Shown: positions 8,832 through 17,934, numbered from the stretch's first letter. The stretch: DNA of 64,000 bases from Parapedobacter pyrenivorans (GCF_014636865.1 NZ_BMER01000007.1:68921-132920); one strand, 5' to 3'. The notes: generated by a model not told the origin, from the letters alone. Numbers and translations are program-made.

Positions 8832-9443
8832 ATGAATAGCAAAACAGCTGCATCACCCTCAATACCCCCGCAACATACGGGCAAGCAGGTTGATCTAGAA
8901 TCACGGATTATGTTGCCTGATGAGGAGAGCGCCAAAAGCTTCCTTCAGTTGGCGAGGGGTCGGTTATTAGATGTCAATAACTGGTACGCAACGGCAGAGA
9001 TACCTGCGGCTTCCTTTGTACTTGCGGATGAGCACGGTGGCGAAGCCATTAGATCCGTAGCCGCCAAAGGGGATAAAATAAGGATCGATATTCCAGGGCC
9101 TGGACCTGCTTCAGGCGATGGCTATGATTGGGTTGTTGTAACCGACATCACAGAATTGGCTGATCAGTTGTATTCGATTACACTTCAGCCAACGACTAAT
9201 CCCTTGAAATTGAACGATGATACTGCTCATTTTTTTAAGGATGTAGCGAGTTCGACATTGGTCGTAGAGCGAAAAGGAAAAGAAATTATTGCGCGGTATC
9301 ATGGAAGGAATGAAACGGTAAACACTGAAACGGATTCTACGATCGACAACGTAAGAAATGCATTGGTAGGCGTGGGTGCGAAACTTGGGCTTTCCTATCC
9401 GCAATGGAAAAGTTTAGTGGAAGGTTTGGTGAAGCGGCCGTGA
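8832..9443 (+). CDS. Conserved-looking hypothetical protein
   Basis: A 203-residue soluble protein with no signal peptide. It appears to be an alpha/beta fold: a helical start (E-E-S-A-K-S-F-L-Q-L-A), several beta strands about 50-120, an A-H-F-F-K-D-V-A-S-S-T-L-V-V-E-R segment around 135-150 and a G-R-N-E motif near 160, ending in an amphipathic helix. The middle section resembles proteins that are annotated only as hypothetical in related genomes; I cannot name the family. It follows the acidic protein by 25 bp, suggesting one transcript. Confidence 0.6.
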   Translation: MNSKTAASPSIPPQHTGKQVDLESRIMLPDEESAKSFLQLARGRLLDVNNWYATAEIPAASFVLADEHGGEAIRSVAAKGDKIRIDIPGPGPASGDGYDWVVVTDITELADQLYSITLQPTTNPLKLNDDTAHFFKDVASSTLVVERKGKEIIARYHGRNETVNTETDSTIDNVRNALVGVGAKLGLSYPQWKSLVEGLVKRP

Positions 9444-9505
9444 ATGAAATTGGATAATGAAATTGGATATCATAGATTAATTCAGCAAACTTAAATTGAA
9501 ACATT

Positions 9506-10102
9506 ATGAAAGCGTTACATTTTTTTACAGTAGTAGCCGCCTCGGCAGCGTTTGCCGTGGCCTGTAATAACCCGCGGACTGCCGACAACAGTGTCGATCA
9601 GGCACAGGATGTAAACGATACCACGGCAATGACCAACGAGGATGATGCCGACTTCGCCGTTAAAGCGGCAGATGCTGGCCTAGCCGAAGTTGAATTGGGT
9701 AAATTGGCACTAGAGAAGGCTACCGATCAGCGGATAAAGGATTTTGCGAAGAAGATGGTCGATGATCACCAGCGGGCCAATGATGAGTTAATGACTATCG
9801 CCACTCGCCATAACATTACCTTACCTCCGGTGATCAGTGAGGAACATGTCAATAAGCAAAGAAAACTTATGGAAAAGTCAGGCAGTGAATTCGATCAGGA
9901 GTATATCGACTTGATGGTAAAGGACCATGATAAAGTAGTGTCGATGTTTGAGGACGCGTCGGATGATGCGCAAAATGCAGATTTAAAAGCGTATGCCGCA
10001 AAAACTCTTCCGGCCTTGAAGATGCATCATGAAGAAGCTCTGGCGCTCCGGGATTCAATAAACCCAACGGATACGACTACAATTCAGCGAATTATGCCCT
10101 AG
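9506..10102 (+). CDS. DUF4142 lipoprotein
   Basis: A 198-residue secreted protein. The signal peptide ends in a lipobox (A-V-A-C, Cys20), after which an acidic linker (about 21-48) leads to a DUF4142 domain (about 50-190), recognisable from D-A-G-x-A-E-V-E-L-G-x-L-A, then I-K-D-F-A-K-K-M-V-D-D-H and the late M-V-K-D-H-D-K. DUF4142 proteins are ferritin-like helical bundles with conserved His and Glu, common in envelope stress settings; biochemical role unknown. A bidirectional terminator follows at 10126. Confidence 0.85.
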   Translation: MKALHFFTVVAASAAFAVACNNPRTADNSVDQAQDVNDTTAMTNEDDADFAVKAADAGLAEVELGKLALEKATDQRIKDFAKKMVDDHQRANDELMTIATRHNITLPPVISEEHVNKQRKLMEKSGSEFDQEYIDLMVKDHDKVVSMFEDASDDAQNADLKAYAAKTLPALKMHHEEALALRDSINPTDTTTIQRIMP

Positions 10103-10125
10103 GGTTATCACATTGTCTATACAGC

Positions 10126-10162
10126 AAAAAAGCCCGCGGACGGATGTTTGCGGGCTTTTTTT
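10126..10162. terminator. Bidirectional rho-independent terminator
   Basis: Stem GCCCGC / GCGGGC with a 12-nt loop, preceded by an A run and followed by a T run, so it can stop transcripts from both convergent genes (DUF4142 lipoprotein and glycosyltransferase). Confidence 0.9.
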
Positions 10163-10180
10163 GTATATAGGGATGTCATA

Positions 10181-11419
10181 TTACTTCAATTCAAGTGTAT
10201 TCCACGTCATCGTACGGCTAAGGGATGACTTGACCTGCATGAGGGTGCTTTCAGAAAGCAACGGGGCTTCTTCTTCTTTGACATGGTTTTTGAATAGCTG
10301 TCCATATTGCTTGCCGATTTTTGGCCAACGGAGCGAGCACCCATACTTAAAGGCATTCTGCTTAAGTTTTTTCCATTCCGTAGGGTTATCCAACAGCCTG
10401 TTAATAACGACCGAAAGCTGTTGGTGATCGTTAAAGTCAAATAGCATTCCACGGTTGTTCTTCAGCAGCTCAACGGCATGCCAGTAAGGCGTAGAGACGA
10501 CAGCCGCTCCAGCACCCACCGCATAGGATAACGTGCCGCTGGTGATCTGTGCTTCGTTCGGATATGGGGTGACATAAATATCACATGCCGATAGGTAATT
10601 ATGGAGTTCTTTTTCGCTAACGAAGTTTGAGATGAAAACCAGATGATCTTCCACGCCGAGTTGCTGGGCGAGCCGTATCAGGCTTTCCCGGTAGCTCTCG
10701 CCGGAGTTTTTAAAAATACCCGGATGGGTTTTTCCTAAGATGACATATCGTGTATCGGGATGTTTTGCACAGATTTCCGGCAGCGCTTGTATGGTGGTTT
10801 CCAGCCCCTTGCTAGGGCCGAGCAAACCGAAAGTCAGCAATGTTTTGCCTTTGGGAAGACCAAGCCGTTGTTTGGTGAGTTCAGCATCGGGCTTTTCGAA
10901 ATCGGGTACGCCATGTGGAATACATTGCACACGGCTTGTGGGGATTCGGTAGATGTCACGTAACATCCGAACTGCTTTTCGACTCATTACCACTACTTTG
11001 GCGGCTTTGTCGGCCAGTTTTTTGGTGATGGAAAACTGTTCTGGGTTTGGCGAGAGAAGTACAGTATGGAAGATAATCGTGTAAGGAACCTGCAATGCGC
11101 GGACCAAAGCGAGCAAATGCATACCATTTGAACCGCCGTAGATGCCAAACTCATGCTGGATGCAGCACATCTCCACACCGCTGCTATTAATGAACGACGC
11201 CGCAGAAAGGTAATCCGAAACACGCTCTTGGCTGATGACGAATTTTACGCGATCGTCATAATCGTATTGGTACTTGTCTTCCGAATCATTGAGCGCTACG
11301 ATAAAACTCCCTGAGCTGGAAAACGGAATGTAGTGGTCTACTGCTTGAATTAAATTTTCGTTGAATGTGGCCAATCCGCATTTGCGCGGCTGGCAGGTGG
11401 ATATATATGCAATTCTCAT
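10181..11419 (-). CDS. GT4-type glycosyltransferase
   Basis: A 412-residue GT-B fold enzyme transferring a sugar from a nucleotide donor. N-terminal acceptor domain (1-185) starts with I-A-Y-I-S-T-C-x-P-R-x-C-G-L-A-T-F; the donor domain has I-P-H-G-V, F-G-L-L-G-P-S-K-G and T-S-G-T-L-S-Y-A-V-G-A-G. The usual E-x7-E of GT4 enzymes is not obvious at the last motif, but this T-S-G-T-L form is what I recall from a subgroup of these enzymes. The N-terminus typifies proteins annotated as mannosyl- or glucosyl-transferases next to glycoside phosphorylases; no such partner is here. Acceptor and donor unknown. Confidence 0.85.
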   Translation of the reverse strand: MRIAYISTCQPRKCGLATFNENLIQAVDHYIPFSSSGSFIVALNDSEDKYQYDYDDRVKFVISQERVSDYLSAASFINSSGVEMCCIQHEFGIYGGSNGMHLLALVRALQVPYTIIFHTVLLSPNPEQFSITKKLADKAAKVVVMSRKAVRMLRDIYRIPTSRVQCIPHGVPDFEKPDAELTKQRLGLPKGKTLLTFGLLGPSKGLETTIQALPEICAKHPDTRYVILGKTHPGIFKNSGESYRESLIRLAQQLGVEDHLVFISNFVSEKELHNYLSACDIYVTPYPNEAQITSGTLSYAVGAGAAVVSTPYWHAVELLKNNRGMLFDFNDHQQLSVVINRLLDNPTEWKKLKQNAFKYGCSLRWPKIGKQYGQLFKNHVKEEEAPLLSESTLMQVKSSLSRTMTWNTLELK

Positions 11420-11553
11420 TTAACTATGTGTATTAATCGTAACGCAAAGTAGGTCGCGGTCTATCTTCCTCCAACCGTAGATGCTAACAGTGGAATCAGG
11501 ATTATTGTTTTGCCCGGAACGGGGACCGATGGCGGAATGTGAAAAATATACGA

Positions 11554-11561
11554 TAAATTTG
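11554..11561 (+). promoter_or_regulatory. -7 element TAAATTTG before the sigma-factor gene
   Basis: Matches the Bacteroidota consensus TAnnTTTG. A TGG at 11530-11532 could serve as the -33 element. Predicted start of transcription near 11568 supports translation from ATG 11610 rather than from the far upstream ATG 11481. Confidence 0.5.
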
Positions 11562-11609
11562 GGTGATATCGCCCTCGGAAATGGCACATATCTAAAAAAC
11601 GACAATGTT

Positions 11610-12173
11610 ATGACGATGAATACAGACCACCGACCCGACCTGCTGTCGCTATACCAACGGATGTTTCCGGCGGTGGCGCGCCATGTGGCCAAATGGGGCG
11701 GCACCGTGGAGGAGGCGAAAGATATTTTCCATGATGCCTTGATTGTCTACTACGAAAAGGCCACGCTTGGAACGATGGTACACTGCCGTAACAACGAGGC
11801 CTACGTATTCGGCGTAGCACGGCATCTCTGGATAAAGCGGTATGCCCAAAACCAGCGTCATGCCTCGCTCGATCAACTGATGGCCGGGTACGAAGTGACG
11901 GATATCGGTTTGGATTGGCAAAGTGATGGTGCGGAGGAAGAAATGACCGCGACTACCGGCAAACAAATTATGCAGGTATTGCGCGCTGCCGGTCAAAAAT
12001 GTATGGAACTGCTCACTGCTTTTTACTATGAAAAGTTGGATATGCAGACTTTGGCGGACCGCTTTGGGTTTTCGGGTACACGTTCCGCGACCGTCCAGAA
12101 GTTTAAATGCCTGCAAAAGGTAAAAAAGGTTGTCAAAGAAAAATCATTACAGTATGAAGACTTCGTTGGATAG
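11610..12173 (+). CDS. ECF-type RNA polymerase sigma factor
   Basis: A 187-residue sigma-70 family protein from ATG 11610 (M-T-M-N-T-D). Region 2 covers about residues 10-80 (A-K-D-I-F-H-D-A-L-I-V-Y-Y-E-K, then F-G-V-A-R-H-L-W), and region 4 about 120-175 with an L-A-D-R-F-G-F HTH. Upstream in-frame ATG codons (11481, 11529) are before the likely promoter. Its end overlaps the start of a 90-residue gene by 20 bp, and clpP follows, so the three probably form one unit. No typical membrane anti-sigma factor is nearby. Target genes unknown. Confidence 0.8.
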   Translation: MTMNTDHRPDLLSLYQRMFPAVARHVAKWGGTVEEAKDIFHDALIVYYEKATLGTMVHCRNNEAYVFGVARHLWIKRYAQNQRHASLDQLMAGYEVTDIGLDWQSDGAEEEMTATTGKQIMQVLRAAGQKCMELLTAFYYEKLDMQTLADRFGFSGTRSATVQKFKCLQKVKKVVKEKSLQYEDFVG

Positions 12174-12423
12174 CATGCAGGCAATGGAAGCTTGTTTGTT
12201 GGGGCAGGCATCTAGTGAACAGCGTTTGCTTTTCGAGGCCAACATGCTGTTGGACCCGATGCTTCGTAAGGATGTCCATTGGCAACGACAGACCTATCGT
12301 ATCATCCGTGAGTACGGTCGCGAGCGGCTGCGGAGTGAGTTGGAACAAGTACATCAGACGCTATTCACAGCTTCGCAACATCGTAAGTTCCGTAATAAGA
12401 TACTGGCTTTTTTCCGAACGTAA
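12154..12423 (+). CDS. Small helical protein coupled to the sigma factor
   Basis: An 89-residue soluble, basic, mostly helical protein starting inside the last 20 bp of the sigma gene, which implies translational coupling. The N-terminal part (E-A-C-L-L-G-Q-A-S-S-E-Q-R-L-L-F-E-A-N-M-L-L-D) resembles the short zinc-less N-terminal helix pair of anti-sigma-like proteins; there is no membrane segment. The ATG at 12154 is preferred to 12130. A cytoplasmic modulator of the sigma factor is plausible but not shown. Confidence 0.6.
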   Translation: MKTSLDSMQAMEACLLGQASSEQRLLFEANMLLDPMLRKDVHWQRQTYRIIREYGRERLRSELEQVHQTLFTASQHRKFRNKILAFFRT

Positions 12424-12531
12424 CCACTGATTTCCTGTTCAAAAGTAACGAATGACATGCCCTTATCGCGGGTGTGCAAGGATGGCTGTGTGTAGTTTTT
12501 AGTAATCATTAACATTGAAATTATTAAGCGT

Positions 12532-13221
12532 ATGAATATCAACAGTAATGAATTCCGGCAATATGCTGTGAAAAATCACGGCATCAATGGCATGTATGTA
12601 GACCAGTATGCATCTTGGATACCGAGTTATGCAGTGCCCACCGCCATGACACCTTACATCACCGAAGAGCGGCAGCTCAACGTGGCCCAGATGGATGTTT
12701 TTTCGCGTCTCATGGTAGATCGTATCATTTTTCTCGGAGAGCCGGTAGACGACCGTGTGGCCAACATTATCCAAGCCCAGTTGCTGTTCCTTCAATCGGC
12801 CGACCGGAAGAAAGACATCCAGTTGTACATCAACTCGCCGGGCGGCTCGGTATACGCCGGACTGGGTATCTATGACACGATGCAGTACATCGGGCCAGAC
12901 GTAGCGACCATATGTACAGGAATTGCCTTGTCGATGGCGGCGGTATTGCTGTGCGCTGGTGCCAAGGGAAAGCGAGCAGCATTACCCCACGCGCGCGTGA
13001 TGATCCACCAAACCTCAGGCGGTATGCAGGGTACGGCGGCCGATATGGACATCAGCATCCGGCAGACGCTGAAGATCCAGGAGGAGCTTTACCGGATCAT
13101 TGCTGTCCATAGCGGGCAGGACATTGGGTTAGTAGATAAACTGTCTGACCGCGACCATTGGATGACCGCTCCGGAGGCCAAGGAATTCGGTATGGTGGAT
13201 GAGGTGTTAGGGGGGGAGTAA
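12532..13221 (+). CDS. clpP: ATP-dependent Clp protease proteolytic subunit
   Basis: A 229-residue serine peptidase forming the proteolytic barrel of Clp machines. The catalytic triad is visible: S134 in I-A-L-S-M-A-A, H159 in V-M-I-H-Q, D208 in S-D-R-D-H-W. The N-S-P-G-G-S oxyanion segment (residues 101-106) is intact. Compared with E. coli ClpP (207) it has a longer N-terminal part. No clpX or tig lies beside it, so this may be an additional, non-canonical ClpP copy. It follows the sigma factor unit by 108 bp. Confidence 0.92.
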   Translation: MNINSNEFRQYAVKNHGINGMYVDQYASWIPSYAVPTAMTPYITEERQLNVAQMDVFSRLMVDRIIFLGEPVDDRVANIIQAQLLFLQSADRKKDIQLYINSPGGSVYAGLGIYDTMQYIGPDVATICTGIALSMAAVLLCAGAKGKRAALPHARVMIHQTSGGMQGTAADMDISIRQTLKIQEELYRIIAVHSGQDIGLVDKLSDRDHWMTAPEAKEFGMVDEVLGGE

Positions 13222-13272
13222 GGCTTCGAACAGTTGTCCGGTAAAAATGCAGCTTGGTGCACTACTTTTTCT

Positions 13273-13280
13273 TACTTTTG
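13273..13280 (+). promoter_or_regulatory. -7 element TACTTTTG before AraC-type gene
   Basis: Matches TAnnTTTG; a TTG at 13254-13256 lies 16 bp upstream. It gives a leader of about 20 nt before ATG 13309. Confidence 0.45.
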
Positions 13281-13308
13281 ATGCACCGTTGCAACTGCTT
13301 TGTCGCCG

Positions 13309-14466
13309 ATGGTTGATACGAATGCGCCTATTACATTGGATTTTTATGCTGTGTTTACCTTGCTTGGGATTGCACAGGCGCTTTTTCTATCGCTGTTTTT
13401 CCTTGGTACAGGTAACCGGGATAAGCCTTTTAATGTATTTCAGGGGGGTATGCTGGTCTGTATGGCGCTCAGCTTGGTAGAAATTTTCCTGTTGTATACC
13501 GGTTATATTGTCAATGTATTGTTCTTGGTGGATTTCTCTGAAACCCTCAGCTTGTCGATCGCGCCGCTGTTTTACCTATCGGTTAAGTCGCTTTTGAGGG
13601 GTAAGATTAGCAGGAACGAGGTCATCGCCCACTTGGTTGTACCTATTCTATATTTTTTATCGTCCTTGCCCTACCTCCTTTCTTCGGAAGATGTCAAATT
13701 CAATGCATGGGTAGTATCGTATCAGCTAAACCTTCCCCTACTTGAATTCGACCTACCATGGTGGTGGTCTTCCCCGTTCTTTCGTCTCACACTCTTCCAT
13801 ACAGACATCCTGGTGGCTTTTTTCTGCCTATACTTCGTGATGGCTGCTTGGTTGCTGGTAGTGGCCTTCAAGAATAGGAACGAGCGACTGTTCGCGCCGA
13901 AAACGCAGGCCCTTAAAACAGCCCGGGCATCGGCTATCCAGTTTTTCGTCTTATTGTTGATCGTCATTACGGTAAAGTTGTTAAACCCTAATGATACGGG
14001 CGACCAATTCATTGCAACCTGTATTTCCCTGAGCATTTATTTTACCAGTTTTATCGTGGTGAAGAATTCCGGCTTTTTCAGACAGGTTCCGCTTACCGAA
14101 GAAGGGAAATATAAAAACTCCAATTTGTCTGCTGATGATAAGAAGCGGATAGCGGACCTGCTATCCCGGATAATGGAAGAGGGAAAATTGTTTACTGCGG
14201 GGGATGTCAGCCTGACTAAGCTCGCTACCGAAATCCGGACGACACCCCACGTGGTCTCGCAGGTTATCAACGAACAATTTGGTAAGGGGTTTTTCGAATG
14301 GATCGGTGAATACCGCATCGAGGAATCCAAAGTGTTGCTCAAACAATACCCCAACTATAAGATTGAGGAAATAGCTGACCGGGTAGGATATAGTTCTAAA
14401 TCGTCATTCAATACGGCCTTCAAGAAAATTACCGGTATGACGCCCTCTCAATACCGACAGCGCTAG
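13309..14466 (+). CDS. AraC-family regulator with N-terminal membrane domain
   Basis: A 385-residue protein: seven or so predicted membrane segments fill residues about 10-245, followed by a cytoplasmic linker and a C-terminal AraC-type double HTH (about 280-385) ending in R-V-G-Y-S-S-K-S-S-F-N-T-A-F-K-K-I-T-G-M-T-P. This one-component layout is common in Bacteroidota, where the membrane part is thought to sense an envelope signal. An acyltransferase gene starts 100 bp downstream in the same direction and may be its target. A second regulator of the same design lies at 34675. Confidence 0.88.
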   Translation: MVDTNAPITLDFYAVFTLLGIAQALFLSLFFLGTGNRDKPFNVFQGGMLVCMALSLVEIFLLYTGYIVNVLFLVDFSETLSLSIAPLFYLSVKSLLRGKISRNEVIAHLVVPILYFLSSLPYLLSSEDVKFNAWVVSYQLNLPLLEFDLPWWWSSPFFRLTLFHTDILVAFFCLYFVMAAWLLVVAFKNRNERLFAPKTQALKTARASAIQFFVLLLIVITVKLLNPNDTGDQFIATCISLSIYFTSFIVVKNSGFFRQVPLTEEGKYKNSNLSADDKKRIADLLSRIMEEGKLFTAGDVSLTKLATEIRTTPHVVSQVINEQFGKGFFEWIGEYRIEESKVLLKQYPNYKIEEIADRVGYSSKSSFNTAFKKITGMTPSQYRQR

Positions 14467-14566
14467 AAAAGCGGTGTTCGACTTTATAAATCCGTACGCC
14501 TTGCCGATAAAATCGTTCTTCCCCAGCGAATGGAAGCATTTCCTTTGGTGAAAAATTAAAGGAAAG

Positions 14567-15730
14567 ATGCAAACTACAATTACACTTACACGGCGGCACG
14601 ACCTGGATTGGTTGAGGTTTCTGGCCATTTTGATTTTATTGTTTTTTCATACGGGCATGTGGTTCAATACTTTTGGATGGCACGTGAAAAATACGGAACT
14701 GAACTCCACCTTTGACTACTGGATGATATGGTTGCATTTCTGGCGCATGCCCTTATTGTTGTTTATCTCCGGTGCGGGAACGTACCTGGCATTGGGGAAA
14801 CGGTCGCCCCGCCAATTCGCCGGTGAGCGTGTCAGAAGGTTACTCATTCCATTGGTGTTCGGCATGTTTGTCATCGTCCCGCCGCAGATTTATTTTGAAC
14901 ACATCGACCGATACAACAATTATTGGGATTTCTATCAAACCGTGTTCGATTTCGTTCGCTATCCACAGGGCAACTTCAGCTGGCACCACCTGTGGTTTGT
15001 CGCTTACCTACTAGTGTATAGCCTGGTGGCATTGCCTTTACTCGTTTTTGTGAAATCACCGCAATCTGCTGGATTTAAGGCGATGCTTTACCGTGTGCTC
15101 GGCACGCCATGGGGAATGGTTACGGTGCCTGCCTTGTTCATTTTGTCGACCCAGGTCGTGTTACGGCCTTATTTCCCGGAAGAAACACACGGATTGATGA
15201 ATGATTGGGCCTTTTTAACGCTCTATGGTTGCTTCTTCCTTTTCGGCATGGTATTCTATGCCACGCCCAAGCTGTGGGAGGCTGTGCGACTGAATCGTTC
15301 CTATTTATTGGTTGCGGCTTTGTCGATGTTGATTCCTTTCTATGGGTGTTTCTTCGGGATGCGGGAAATCATGGTATTGCCCTTCACTTTTCAGACGACG
15401 GAAGTGGTGTTTGACGTATCGGCTATCTTATTGAGTTGGTTTACGGTGATGGCTGTTGTGGCGTATGCGCAGCAATACCTAAACCGACCCCACTCTTGGT
15501 TGAAATACGTGAATGAAGGACTCTATCCATTTTACATCCTCCACCAAACGGTTATCATCTGGATCGGCTATTATATTTGCCAATTCGATTGGAGCATTTT
15601 TGCGAAATTCTGGGCAATTAGCCTTTTGACGTTGTTCGCATGCCTAGGTTTTTATCTGCTATGTATCCGGCCGGTCAATGTGTTGCGCTTGTTATTTGGT
15701 ATGAAGTGGAAAAAACGCAACGGCAGGTAG
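14567..15730 (+). CDS. Acyltransferase family 3 membrane protein (OpgC-like)
   Basis: A 387-residue protein with about ten membrane segments. It opens with R-R-H-D-L-D-W-L-R-F-L-A and an F-F-H-T motif, the active-site His region of acyltransferase family 3, which adds acetyl or succinyl groups to extracytoplasmic glycans or lipids. A W-H-H-L-W-F segment near residue 145 and a Y-P-F-Y-I-L-H-Q-T segment near 325 fit the OpgC/MdoC branch. The acceptor is unknown; the nearest glycan gene is the glycosyltransferase at 10181. Confidence 0.82.
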   Translation: MQTTITLTRRHDLDWLRFLAILILLFFHTGMWFNTFGWHVKNTELNSTFDYWMIWLHFWRMPLLLFISGAGTYLALGKRSPRQFAGERVRRLLIPLVFGMFVIVPPQIYFEHIDRYNNYWDFYQTVFDFVRYPQGNFSWHHLWFVAYLLVYSLVALPLLVFVKSPQSAGFKAMLYRVLGTPWGMVTVPALFILSTQVVLRPYFPEETHGLMNDWAFLTLYGCFFLFGMVFYATPKLWEAVRLNRSYLLVAALSMLIPFYGCFFGMREIMVLPFTFQTTEVVFDVSAILLSWFTVMAVVAYAQQYLNRPHSWLKYVNEGLYPFYILHQTVIIWIGYYICQFDWSIFAKFWAISLLTLFACLGFYLLCIRPVNVLRLLFGMKWKKRNGR

Positions 15731-15826
15731 CCCTTGCCATGATTCACCTGGTGCATACCGATTTCCGGAAAACGATAGTCACCGTAAAAGATATGAAAAA
15801 ACTAGCTAACGAGCGCGAGCATTAAA

Positions 15827-15858
15827 TAAAAAGGGTGTCCAAAATGGACACCCCTTTT
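15827..15858. terminator. Bidirectional rho-independent terminator
   Basis: Nine-bp stem GGGTGTCCA / TGGACACCC (15833-15841 and 15845-15853) with a three-base loop, flanked by A and T runs. Lies between the convergent acyltransferase and small lipoprotein genes. Confidence 0.9.
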
Positions 15859-15882
15859 AACAGATTTTTCAATCCGGTTTAG

Positions 15883-16083
15883 TTAGTTTGCCAAAGAATC
15901 CAGGGAGTCGATAGCAGCTTCACCGATAGAATCGATAGAATCAGTCACAGAATCAACTTGAGCTTCGATTTCAGTAGACAACGAATCCGCAGTTTCTTCA
16001 CTTTCGGAAGTAGTGGTGTTGCAAGCAGCGAAAGCTACTGAAAGCGCTAAACCTAAAAAACCGAATTTAAATGCATTTTTCAT
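15883..16083 (-). CDS. Small lipoprotein with D-S-hydrophobic repeats
   Basis: A 66-residue lipoprotein: signal peptide with lipobox A-F-A-A-C (Cys21), then an acidic Ser/Thr/Glu linker and six D-S-[L/V/I] triplets over residues 33-63. The mature chain is strongly acidic and likely forms one amphipathic helix or stays disordered. It has its own terminator on the downstream side. I do not recognise a named family; many Bacteroidota make abundant tiny lipoproteins of this sort. Confidence 0.7.
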   Translation of the reverse strand: MKNAFKFGFLGLALSVAFAACNTTTSESEETADSLSTEIEAQVDSVTDSIDSIGEAAIDSLDSLAN

Positions 16084-16211
16084 GTTAATTTTCTTTTTTG
16101 GGTTAAAACAAACTTGTTTAATTTAACAACCTTAATACATCCCCATAAAGAAAGGTAACCCAAAAAATAAAAAAAAATCGAGATAAAAAAGAATGCCGTA
16201 TCTTGTGAACC

Positions 16212-17843
16212 ATGATAAACCTGGAGTTTAACCAAAATGAGGACCTGAACAAGCAGGCGGTATCCGAATTAAAAAATCGGTTGAAAAAGGTGCGTCTGGG
16301 AGGAGGGCCAAAGGCTTCGGAAAAGCAAAAGGCTAAGGGAAAAATGCTGGCGCGCGAGCGGATTAATTACTTGTTGGATGCGGACACGCCGTGGCTCGAG
16401 ATCGGGGCAACGGCTGCGGAAGGGATGTACGCGGAACAGGGTGGATGCCCTGCTGCCGGTGTGGTGGTTGGCATCGGCTATGTGGCTGGTAGGCAATGCG
16501 TGGTCGTGGCCAACGACGCGACGGTAAAGGCAGGGGCCTGGTTTCCGATGACAGCCAAAAAGAACCTCCGTGCGCAGGAAATCGCAATGGAAAACCGATT
16601 ACCGATCATCTATTTAGTGGATTCTGCAGGCGTGTATTTACCTTTGCAGGACGAGATTTTTCCCGACAAGGAACACTTCGGCCGCATCTTCCGTAATAAC
16701 GCTCGGATGAGCAGCGAAGGAATTGTTCAGATCGCCGCCATCATGGGCGCTTGTGTGGCTGGTGGCGCTTATCTGCCCATCATGAGCGATGAGGCCATGA
16801 TCGTAGCGGGTACCGGCTCGGTATTTTTAGCCGGATCTTACCTGGTCAAGTCGGCCATTGGTGAGTCGGTTGACAATGAAACATTGGGGGGAGCAACCAC
16901 CCATTGCGAAATATCGGGGGTGACCGATTACAAGCACCAGGATGACCAGACTTGCTTGGATTCCATCCGCAACATCATGGGGATGCTTGGGAAACCGAAA
17001 GATGCGGGCTTCGACCGTATAAAGCCAGCCGCCCCGAAATTAAATGAACAGGAAATCTATGGCATATTACCCGCATCGCGGGAAAAGCCCTATGACATGC
17101 GGGAAATCATCCTTCGGTTGGTCGATCATTCTGAATTCGAGGAATACAAAGCACGGTATGGCCAGAGTATCATCTGTGGTTTGGCGCGTGTTGATGGGTG
17201 GGCCGTGGGCTTCGTGGCCAACCAGCGGAAGGTTGTAAAAAGCGCGAAAGGGGAAATGCAGTTTGGCGGTGTGATCTATTCGGATGCTGCTGACAAAGCC
17301 ACCCGATTCATCATGAATTGCAACCAGAAGAAAATACCGCTGGTATTCCTCCAAGACGTAACCGGCTTTATGGTGGGCAGTAGGGCCGAACAGGGTGGCA
17401 TCATCAAAGATGGTGCGAAAATGGTCAATGCCGTCGCAAATTCGGTGGTGCCTAAAATCACGATTGTGATGGGCAATTCATACGGAGCAGGCAACTACGC
17501 GATGTGCGGTAAGGCTTACGACCCGCGACTGATCTATGCTTGGCCTTCGGCGAAGATTGCGGTGATGGGCGGGGGGCAGGCAGCCAATACACTGCTTCAG
17601 ATCCAAAAGGCATCCCTCCAGGCAAAGGGCACGGAAGTTGGTACTAACGAAGAAAAAGCGTTACTTAGGGGAATTACGGAGCGATATGAGGAGCAAACCA
17701 CCCCATATTATGCAGCCGCGCGACTTTGGGTGGATGGCCTCATTGACCCATTGGATACGCGGAAAGTCATCTCCATGGGGATTGAGGCTGCAAATCAATC
17801 ACCCATCGAAAAGCCGTTTAACGTAGGGGTGATACAGACCTGA
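16212..17843 (+). CDS. Acyl-CoA carboxylase carboxyltransferase (beta) subunit, MCC-like
   Basis: A 543-residue carboxyltransferase-domain protein that moves CO2 from carboxybiotin to an acyl-CoA. Visible features: N-terminal half with the A-R-E-R-I segment and G-G-A-Y-L-P-I-M-S-D-E; C-terminal half with G-F-M-V-G and N-S-Y-G-A-G-N-Y-A-M-C-G. The phrase Y-L-P-L-Q-D-E-I-F-P-D and length are typical of methylcrotonyl-CoA carboxylase beta chains, used in leucine breakdown. No biotin carboxylase or biotin carrier gene is in the window, so the partner is encoded elsewhere. An acyl-CoA dehydrogenase follows by 91 bp. Propionyl- or geranyl-CoA specificity cannot be excluded. Confidence 0.85.
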   Translation: MINLEFNQNEDLNKQAVSELKNRLKKVRLGGGPKASEKQKAKGKMLARERINYLLDADTPWLEIGATAAEGMYAEQGGCPAAGVVVGIGYVAGRQCVVVANDATVKAGAWFPMTAKKNLRAQEIAMENRLPIIYLVDSAGVYLPLQDEIFPDKEHFGRIFRNNARMSSEGIVQIAAIMGACVAGGAYLPIMSDEAMIVAGTGSVFLAGSYLVKSAIGESVDNETLGGATTHCEISGVTDYKHQDDQTCLDSIRNIMGMLGKPKDAGFDRIKPAAPKLNEQEIYGILPASREKPYDMREIILRLVDHSEFEEYKARYGQSIICGLARVDGWAVGFVANQRKVVKSAKGEMQFGGVIYSDAADKATRFIMNCNQKKIPLVFLQDVTGFMVGSRAEQGGIIKDGAKMVNAVANSVVPKITIVMGNSYGAGNYAMCGKAYDPRLIYAWPSAKIAVMGGGQAANTLLQIQKASLQAKGTEVGTNEEKALLRGITERYEEQTTPYYAAARLWVDGLIDPLDTRKVISMGIEAANQSPIEKPFNVGVIQT

Positions 17844-17934
17844 TTAAGGAGTTGCTGATTTGCCAATTGGATGCGTAATTGGACGAATAGCAAAATAGCA
17901 TAAGGCGAAAAGCAGAAGAACAAAAAGCAACGAT

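Noticed and set aside
15640-15825. Short frame overlapping the end of the acyltransferase
   Set aside because: Overlaps a well supported gene, no family resemblance.
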